From positions 136,591 to 163,281 of the forward strand of contig NW_014577440.1 in the NCBI RefSeq assembly GCF_000485595.1: a DNA stretch of 26,691 nt. The letters are read 5' to 3'. The position numbers and the translations under genes were made by a program. The stretch is from Priapulus caudatus (taxonomy: Eukaryota; Priapulida; Priapulimorpha; Priapulimorphida; Priapulidae). This document shows positions 19,478-26,691 of the stretch, one piece after another. Numbering within the stretch: the first letter of the stretch is position 1; every line of letters begins with the position of its first letter. The notes below the pieces were generated by a model. The model made no database searches and was not told the DNA's origin. It worked only from the letters and a program-made list of their open reading frames with translations.

Positions 19478-19508
19478 AATAATTCTGCATGTTGCTGCAG
19501 ACACATAT

Positions 19509-19514
19509 ATTAAA
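19509..19514 (+). promoter_or_regulatory. Candidate poly(A) signal ATTAAA
   Basis: ATTAAA hexamer 32 bp after the OPLAH stop codon. It is the commonest variant of AATAAA in animals. Use is inferred from position only. Confidence 0.3.
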
Positions 19515-19564
19515 GCACATGGAATAATCACAAGACAATGCATAAATATAAACTAAAACACAAA

Positions 19565-19570
19565 ATTAAA
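19565..19570 (+). promoter_or_regulatory. Candidate poly(A) signal ATTAAA
   Basis: Second ATTAAA, 88 bp after the stop, followed within about 30 bp by a GT-rich stretch (19576-19592) that could act as the downstream element. This makes it the more attractive of the proximal sites. Confidence 0.35.
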
Positions 19571-19920
19571 TCTTTAAATGTGATTTCGTGTTCTATTGCC
19601 CATAGTGTCATATACGTTTTCCTTTGGAGGAAAATGTCAACATGAAGGAAGAGTAGATAGGCTGTATTTTAAGATAAGGGGCATTTTATTTGACATTTTG
19701 TGCCTCTATAAGAACAGAAGTTGTCAGTGCAGAGATATATAGACTGTTTGATATTGTCACAAAGCAGCTTAAATGTTGCATATAAATAATTTAATACACA
19801 AATGTCACTATATTATAATGTATAATATAATTAAGCATAGGGTGGAATTCGGGTATGTTGAAGGGTAGTAGATTACATATTATAACATTTTCTTAAATTT
19901 ATTTTGATTAAAATGTGTAT

Positions 19921-20788
19921 GCAATCGTTCAAATTATATGCCAATTTGTTATCACTGTTCATGTGGACCCAGTCGGCGCACAGCTTACTTCCTGTAAGGA
20001 ATTGACATACATTTTATTTGTGCCAAATTGGGTTAAGGTGTATGTGCTGTCAGGTTGTTAATCAAAGTGCTGTAATTATGCCATGGGCCAACACTGATTA
20101 TTACTCTAGTTTGTTTGATACCTCACAAAACTAGGTCTCTTATATAATTAGTTTATTATATAAAAAATTTCTGATAAAAAATCATGAATATGCATATATC
20201 GCTACCTCTATTGGACCTCAACATTGACAGCTTGAAAGACCTCTTGAATGCTGTTTCTTCTATATATGCCTTAACAATCGACTTGCTCAGTAATGTTGAA
20301 GTCTTCCATGTTTTTATCGTGTCACAACGAAGACATTTGTAAACTGGGTTGGGAGATTTAGGTCTTTCTTTGTGTAAGGTCCGGAAAAAGACTCCAACAA
20401 TCAAGTGCGGGGTAGACGATTTATTTGTGAACAAACAAAAAAACCCTGGAACATACAAATACACATGCATGAGTGCATGGACAGCCTAACGCTTAAAACC
20501 ACGCAACATGTACATACAATCGATTAACTGTTCCAATAGCTTAATGCTGATGGGGTACCGACCCCATTTAAACGTTGAGAATAATTAGAATTATAGACTA
20601 GTTACAGAAATAACACTATATAGTTTATACACTGTACAATATACAAAATACAAAACATTATAACCAATAGCTACAATTACTTACAGGCGGCATAATGCCT
20701 CTTACCTCGTAGATGTTGACCGATAGAAATTACTAATCAGCAGAATGCTTTCTTCTGCTTTCTATCGGATACAGCATGGTGGCCTAGG
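19921..20788. other. Intergenic stretch, no gene recognised
   Basis: Mostly AT-rich. A 104-codon open frame on the minus strand (20156-20470) has no recognisable family, and a minus-strand AATAAA overlaps its stop (20152-20157). It could be a chance frame or the last exon of a convergent gene; I do not call it. Confidence 0.4.
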
Positions 20789-20853
20789 GCTGCCATCTGT
20801 TCTCTGTAGTGCTGCCGTCTAGCTTTTCTCTCCTTTCGCCACTCGAGGGCAGC
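20789..20853. promoter_or_regulatory. Cluster of three CTCF-like motifs
   Basis: Reverse-strand AACAGATGGCAGC (20789-20801), reverse-strand GCTAGACGGCAGC (20811-20823) and forward CCACTCGAGGGCAGC (20839-20853) each approach the CTCF core CCASYAGRKGGCAS with one or two mismatches. GTGCTGCC and GGCAGCAC also form an 8-bp inverted repeat across the last two. Role inferred only. Confidence 0.3.
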
Positions 20854-20910
20854 ACCAAACAATCACAACAACCCTGTGACAATTCGGCATGTCACATTTG
20901 TATTGTTAGC

Positions 20911-21910
20911 TCAGCTGACGAAGTCAGATGCAGCTTGTAGAATCGCATGAATGTTCGTGCGTTCGTGTGTCCGTCAACAGTTATTGCACAAATCTTTACC
21001 GCTCGACGTACGGTCTTGATATTCGGGACGTCGGGGGGGATCACGAAAAGGACTCCGGATGTCGAATTTGGGGGGTCAAGGGTCAAAGGTCAAGATGTGT
21101 CAATGGAGGGGAATATTTTCCCTTTAACTTATAGTATAGAAGGAAATACGGAATTGCGGCACAAATCTCAACCGCTCGACCTACGCTCTTAATATTTGAT
21201 GTATAGTGTGATGGGGAGGAAACCCATCACCAGCGCCAAATTGGAGGTCACTGGTCAGTGGGCAGTGGGGGAAAGGTCAGATATCAGACATTTTCTGAGG
21301 ACATGAGTGCAAAACTTTTTTGTTTCAGCACTGACCTACCATTTTTATCACTTTATTGAAAGGACCATGAAATCAGGAGTAGATAATAGGATAATAATTC
21401 CCTATTATCTACTTCTGATGAAATGTACTTTCCGCTGACATGCGAAGAGCAAGTGTCTGATAACCTTTTGACCCTCAAGAGGAGGGTTAAACATGGATTT
21501 GTTATTGTTGACCTGTTAACATAATGGAAGGGGAACGAAGGGGACTGAACTGCTTTGCTAATTAGAGGCACGCCTCCACCCGTCCCCATGCGCCCCTCCA
21601 CCCTCCATCCACCGACACCACTACGCTCGGCGCTCGACGCATATCATAGATACATGTTAATATAGCGGAGTCATTAAAGTTACATAACTGTATCTTTATT
21701 ACTGTCAAACGGTATAGCGCAAAGCCATAGCGCTATCATAGATTTTAGATCTGTATTAGTAGTGATCCAGATATATGCTCTGAGGCGCGAACGCGGTGGC
21801 GGGAGGGCGCACTTGGATTCGGTTGCCAGTGAGTTTATCAAAGAATACGCGGGCTACAGGCTACACGTCAGAGTTTGAGCGCTTGTCCGGCTTGCGCGAG
21901 AACACTTGTT
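20911..21910 (+). repeat. Dispersed ~1-kb repeat, copy 3
   Basis: The most complete copy. It starts about AAGTCAGATGCAGCTTGTAG (20921-20940) and ends about CACTTGTT (21904-21911). Its first half is collinear with 941-1575 and its second half with about 10740-11000. No ORF longer than about 80 codons and no transposase-like peptide, so it is non-autonomous. Terminal structure and superfamily could not be determined. Confidence 0.8.
21374..21417. mobile_element. 44-bp palindromic insertion inside repeat copy 3
   Basis: The left arm CAGGAGTAGATAATAGG pairs with CCTATTATCTACTTCTG (one mismatch) around a 10-base loop. It is flanked by direct repeats ATGAAAT at 21367-21373 and 21418-21424. Copy 1 has the unoccupied site (about 1466-1491, ACCATTGAAATCTACTTTCTG). 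Confidence 0.65.
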
Positions 21911-23030
21911 TTTGATAGAGTTTAAGGCGAGTTTTGGAAAAGATAATCAAATGTGTGGCGCTCCTACAGTGGTATATTGGTTATAACGCATATCACATTG
22001 TGTAACCCTACGACGACTCTAAATCATTACCATGAACTGCAAGAAAGGGCGCGGCCAGGTGCCTTATACAAAATAACAGTAAAAGGTGTAATTCCCTGTC
22101 GGAATAATCATGAGAAGTTCTTCTAATAAGGCGGCATCGATGATGACGCTTTGTTTGTTGATATTTATCCGCTAAGGGCGCCTCGTGGCCACAAGGAACG
22201 GGATACACATCAACCGTGATTGAGGGAGTAATCGGTTTACCTAACTGTTAGGATGTAATATATCAGAACAGAATACTTCTCATTTACGAATACGTGACTG
22301 CTTCATCATATTTGTCCGGGAAAAATGAATAGCCAACTGACTATCTGACCATTTCTCATATCGAGTATGACACATACGGTCCGCGCGCACACACAGTGCC
22401 AGCCGCGCTCGCACCCGCCGCCGCGCATGCAGTCATTAACACAAATTCAAGTATTATATTTAAACATGACTTTAGATTCCTCGTGCATTGTTCCAATAGG
22501 TAAAGCAAGTCAAGGGTTTCTCAGGACGCTGGTACTTGTTAAAAGAGAGGACCTGTAAAAAAGAATGACTAACAGAATGAACAGAGCCTCCGATTGACAC
22601 TGCACTCCACTACATTAAGCGGATATACCTCAAACTGCTTCGCAATCCACAATGACCAGCTAACATCGACAAAAGCGCTTCTCCGCTAACAGTCATGAGT
22701 ACTGCTCTTAGCGAGCTGTTGAAGCCTCCAGTATGATCAAACCCTCTATATAACAGGCCATGACCCTGCTACATGTAAGCAGCTTATCGTCTAAGCAGAT
22801 CAAGGCACAACGGACAAGAGACACGTGACGCTGACCAACCTAAGAACGTCCTCTGATAACCTTTCTAATAGCTGCGATACTCACATCCAATTTCCTCCGC
22901 GCTAACGTCATATAATGACAGCTAACAGCTTTAATTTGGCTCGCCATGTAGCTGTAACGTATTGCGCTGCATACCCAAACGCTAATTAGCTTATTAAATT
23001 CAGCCTCATACAACCGATCCACAATAACAC
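21911..23030. other. Intergenic, no gene recognised
   Basis: Mixed-composition sequence with CpG-rich patches (for example 22380-22430, CGCGCGCACACACAG to CCGCCGCCGCGCATG). No conserved coding segment, tRNA or other RNA was recognised on either strand. Confidence 0.5.
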
Positions 23031-23202
23031 ACGTACGCGCGCGTGCGCAACGCAACACAGTCATACACACACACGAGCCGCGACACAGCACGACGCGCAT
23101 ACACACACCCACTCTCTCTCTCTGCTCTCACAACACAAAAGTATATATATATATATATTATTAAATATAGTATTGGGGGTGCGTGCACGCGCGCGTGCGC
23201 GT
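23031..23202. repeat. Simple-sequence block: CG/CA alternation, CT run, (TA)n
   Basis: Contains ACGTACGCGCGCGTGCGCA (23031-23049), CA-rich runs, a (CT)n run at about 23112-23123, (TA)n at 23142-23158, and GCGTGCACGCGCGCGTGCGC (23181-23200). The two alternating purine-pyrimidine segments are potential Z-DNA formers; no gene in the block. Confidence 0.7.
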
Positions 23203-25440
23203 ATTTATGTATTGTAGTTCTAGCCAGTCATATAATTACATAGCAATGGTCGTAAGAAAGTGTCAACAGAAAACAGCGTAGTTTCCACACTGAATGGTTA
23301 CTAATAACGTTGATTGTACGTTTCGTAGTTGAAATGATGAAAGTAAGCGCGCAACACTTGCGTGTAAAGAACTGAATAAGATGTTAATAATCTTGGCACA
23401 TCAGTGTAGTGAGTAACATCTTGCACCATAGAAGATAAAGAAACGCGCACAGCCCTCCCCCCACACACACGACACACACGCTCTGGGACCACAACCAGAC
23501 TCCTCGACCTCCTTACATCTCTGTCCTCCCAGCCTACCACACACGTCATCTCACCCACGTATTGTCCTAACGCCACAGCCGCTATGTGCCCACCCTCATT
23601 TCACAAATGACGCGCTAGAAACGCAGCGACCTAAAACACGTTTAGAATTCTCCCTATAACATCAATGTAGCGCCGCAACAAGACGCGCGATCTGCTCGCG
23701 TCTACATAGATCTTATCCCACTAAAACAACGCGCCGAGTCCCTAGCCGCACTCCGCGTCTGCTAACTAATTATGTAAGCCTCTGTAAAAATCATATGTTT
23801 ACAGTTACAAATACACGCTGTATATAGGAGTTTTCCTAAAGCCGTGATGAGCATAGGCGCGTATGCCGTACGACTATGATACTCTCTTGTATATCGATCA
23901 TGCACAATCAGAGGCTTCCCCCAGAGGGCGTAGTTTCCGTGTTGTACACATGAAGGCCTTCATCAGATCTGATTATCTATGGTGGAGTAAAGCTGGCTCA
24001 AGTAATACCATTCCACCCTACGATCGTACGTTTGTCAGTATTTAGGTAGCACCTCTGTGGTTGCGTAGATTATAATGATTATGTGTTCACTACTAATCTA
24101 ATTCATTGTCGCATTGTAAAAGTCCGCGATAGTATTTCTTTGGCTGATTCTTTGATCCGTTGCTTCGATTTTTTCGACTTTTGATACGAAAGCTGTTTTC
24201 GAACTCGCAGACCGTATTTTAGTTCGCAGCGACGCAATTATTTCACTCACGTGCTTGTCTTGTTCCTACCCAAGCGCTTGTGCCATGCATACTCCGACGT
24301 CGCCTGAGAAAGCACAATTCGTGAGGAGCTCTACGTGCCATGGTGCAGTCCTTGGTTAAATACATTATCGTAGAATACTCTTAGATCTAGATCCTGGAGC
24401 GTGGATGATTAGTGCTAAAATCTATAACAGCAAGAATATGTGGTTCCAGCAATTAATGTAGTACAGCCATGGCACCAAGCCAAACGCAACCAAAATGAAG
24501 AACCACGACGCGCAGATATGGCCGAAAAGTATATTTGGGCTGAAACGCGAACGCCCAGCGGGGGACGCCGAAGCGCCATTATTATGTAAATTACATATCG
24601 AGCTCGCTGATATGAGAAGGATTGTGGCGGATGCTGGCGGCTAAAAGGCAAATGTCTAGAGCAATATTTAGCATGGCACATCCCCATTACACTCCTGGCA
24701 TAATCCCTGTCGCAGTTTGAAATGCGCTAGTTAGAGCAGCGCAAAAGTATTATCTTGGCTGCGCGAACGCGACGCAGCAACGGCGAGGGCGTCCATTCGC
24801 TATGTACGTTAGCAAGGAGAAGGAGGTTTAGTGCCATGTCTTACATCTTTTCCGTCAGAACAATGTTTTAATTTTCATGCACCAAGATTGTACCGGCTGC
24901 CGCTTTATATTTTCCTTACAAGTAACGCTACGTCCAAACATAAATATACTCATGCAAGTCTTAAGTCCTGATCATGAAATATTGTCTCTTATATAAACAG
25001 AATTATAGAAGAACAATTTTAATCCCACAGAGCAAAAATCAAACAACATTATCAAGAACCATCATCGTATAATTACATCAGAGAATCGAACCGTGCAACA
25101 TCGTCTCCCAGTCCAAGCTGGCAGGCAACCAATTGGCATGTACAAACACGGCATGCCAATTCTAATTTGTTCAGATCTAATAACATATATAATCCGCCTT
25201 AACGTCGACTGTGAGGAAAACATTTGAGTAGAAATGACTGGAAACCTGGATCGTGCAACTCCCGACCAAATACGCTATACACTCCAACAAACTTAAGCAA
25301 ACCCTTATTCTTTGATATTGAACGTATGTTGTTCGCATGACAACAAGTTTATTAATTATATGAAAGAATAATTTACACAAACTGACATCCTGGACAGTTG
25401 AGTCCTCGCGCAATCTGTTACCCGATTACCCAATCCTGTT
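23203..25440. other. Intergenic, CpG-richer, no gene recognised
   Basis: CpG is frequent from about 23580 to 24830 compared with OPLAH introns. Short open frames exist on both strands (23863-24045 plus, 24415-24687 minus) but none has a recognisable family. A CTCF-like CCCCCAGAGGGCG lies at 23918-23930. It could include the 5' region of an unseen neighbour. Confidence 0.4.
25243..25440 (+). repeat. Diverged duplication, unit A
   Basis: AACCTGGATCGTGCAACTCC, TTTGATATTGAACGTATG, AATTATATGAA, CCTGGACAGTTGAGTCC, CGCAATCTG and ACCCA recur in the same order about 720 bp downstream. Function unknown. Confidence 0.55.
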
Positions 25441-25452
25441 TTTTTTCGAAGA

Positions 25453-25572
25453 AGGTGTGTGTGCGGTGTGTGGGTGTGTGTGTGTCAGTGTGTGGTGTGT
25501 GTGTGGTGTGGTGTGTGTGCGTGCGTGAGTGCGTGGCGTGCGTGACTGTGCCGTGTGTGTGCGTGCGTGTGG
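25453..25572 (+). repeat. GT-rich simple repeat
   Basis: Long imperfect (GT)n tract with interspersed GTGCGTGCGTG words. The apparent open frame across it is low-complexity and not a gene. Confidence 0.85.
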
Positions 25573-25962
25573 ATATGTTAGCATTTCGCGCAAACAACTG
25601 TTAGAAGTTTTTAATAAAAGAGTTGTACTACTGGCTCCACTAACTCCCCGTAACGTACTCTGCGCCCTAACACCCCGCCCAAATATACATAGCGCCTAGT
25701 TCAGATCAAAATTATTGCGTTATATAGATAGATATAGAATAGCCATTTGTGTAAAGAAAAAGTGTATCATTCAAGTCATCATTACAATTTCAACTGAAAC
25801 TGTAATCAAACCCGTAAACCAACCGTACGTCTCACAGAAAAATCAGGCCACTGCGCCACCGCAACCTTATCAAATCTGTTTTGTTTAAGAATCTAATGCG
25901 GCTATATATGTTAACAAAACAATAGTGAGAAGAGAAGTTTTAACAAGAAATAACAGGATTTC

Positions 25963-26165
25963 CAACCCTGGATTGTCAACTCCTAAGATCATAACGGGCT
26001 ATGCACTACAGAAAACCCCAACCAACTATCTTTTGATATTGGATGTATGTGTCATATTTCGCATTAGAACAATTTAATTAAATAATATGAACAAGAATAT
26101 ATGTACAACAAAGTGATCCTGAAGACAATGAGTTCCGAACCGCAATCTGACACGCATAACCCATA
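25963..26165 (+). repeat. Diverged duplication, unit B
   Basis: Counterpart of 25243-25440: AACCCTGGATTGTCAACTCC, TTTTGATATTGGATGTATG, AATAATATGAA, CCTGAAGACAATGAGTTCC, CGCAATCTGA, ACCCA. About 70-75% similar by eye. Confidence 0.55.
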
Positions 26166-26691
26166 ATATATAACGATAGTTTAGACGAATAACGCCCTAT
26201 ACCAATACCACTAGCAACTCACCCAAGCCTTTGGCAACCTGATCTTAATATTGGCATATTGGACGCACGTGAAGAATTTAATGACGAACAAACTGCTGCA
26301 CAGACTAGCTAGGGCCAGGGGACAGTGGCAATCCCCCTAGTAGTAATAGTAGTCCGATTGTAGGAGTGCTATTACACTTGTCAAGTGAGAGCAACGGTGA
26401 AACTGGCCACAGCCAAAGCACAAACCACGAACCGGAATTTCGACCTCACCCCGAGGAAAAACGAAAATTAGCTATGACCACATGGATCTCTATAGAAACC
26501 AGGGAGACAGTGTATATAGTGAATGGCGTGTGTATAGGTATGGCGCCTTCGTATGCAAATGAAGCGTGACGGCGACACGTGTAGGAACTAAGCGTACTAA
26601 TGTACTACATAGTTTCTACGGCTGGATATGTGACTTGCTCGCTTGGTGCGCCGCTCAATCGCCTGCCACGGTGTACCGGAAAAGACACGCA
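26166..26691. other. Intergenic end of window, no gene recognised
   Basis: No conserved coding segment seen on either strand. The open frame at 26366-26569 has no recognisable family. Confidence 0.4.

Larger units (their letters stand above)
19478..19920 (+). other. OPLAH: Probable OPLAH 3' untranslated region
   Basis: AT-rich sequence directly after the OPLAH stop. Variant poly(A) hexamers ATTAAA occur at 19509-19514, 19565-19570 and 19907-19912, and no canonical AATAAA is seen on this strand here. Which site is used cannot be decided from sequence, so the right boundary is approximate. Confidence 0.5.

Noticed and set aside
20156-20470. 104-codon minus-strand ORF after OPLAH
   Set aside because: No family recognised, no splice context that clearly extends it, and length possible by chance in AT-rich DNA. 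The AATAAA overlapping its stop is only weak support.
24415-24687. 90-codon minus-strand ORF
   Set aside because: CpG-rich chance frame, rich in Arg, Ser and Cys with no recognisable motif and no exon-like boundaries.
25080-25135. Possible tRNA B-box-like GGTTCGATTC on the minus strand
   Set aside because: No matching A box, acceptor stem or cloverleaf could be found at the proper spacing. A SINE origin is not excluded but not supported.
25398-25604. Plus-strand ORF rich in Cys and Val
   Set aside because: It translates the GT microsatellite; low-complexity artefact.

Overview
The window is nuclear genomic DNA from an animal, probably a non-vertebrate metazoan. One densely intron-split gene on the + strand fills about 17 kb. 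Its introns carry AT-rich sequence and small inverted-repeat (MITE-like) elements, and the flanks carry a dispersed repeat, microsatellites and no other recognisable gene. I cannot name the species. There are no bacterial features such as operons, ribosome binding sites or CRISPR arrays.

The gene is ATP-dependent 5-oxoprolinase (OPLAH), the enzyme of the gamma-glutamyl (glutathione) cycle that converts 5-oxo-L-proline to L-glutamate at the cost of ATP. I could place 32 coding exons from 2099 to 19477. Together they form one uninterrupted frame of 1237 codons plus a TGA stop. All exon phases agree and the exons align collinearly with the animal 5-oxoprolinase family. The first roughly 55-60 residues, which hold the first DxGGTFTD phosphate-binding motif, are not in the window, so the 5' coding exon(s) should lie before base 1. 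All but two introns are GT-AG. The exceptions, after exons 23 and 31 counting the unseen first exon as one (the 23rd and 30th exons seen here), have GC-AG boundaries.

Layout: 1-2098 is upstream intron with one ~1 kb repeat copy (about 941-1995). 2099-19477 is OPLAH. Its introns hold a G/C-run hairpin element (2557-2706), a foldback element with TTCACACG motifs (about 6160-6680), a foldback element with an ACGATGAA tandem array (8761-9185), a second copy of the ~1 kb repeat (about 9980-11000), a hAT-like element ending 36 bp before an exon (11873-12218), and a degenerate minisatellite (17821-17995). 19478 to about 19920 is the probable 3' UTR, with ATTAAA signals. 20789-20853 is a cluster of CTCF-like motifs. 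About 20911-21910 is a third copy of the repeat, carrying a 44-bp palindromic insertion. 22000-26691 is CpG-richer intergenic sequence with microsatellites, alternating purine-pyrimidine tracts and a diverged duplication.

I found no undescribed multi-gene system. The points most worth a second look are the two GC-AG introns, the micro-palindrome insertion with its 7-bp flanking repeats, the non-coding 1-kb repeat family, and the CTCF-like motif cluster beyond the gene.
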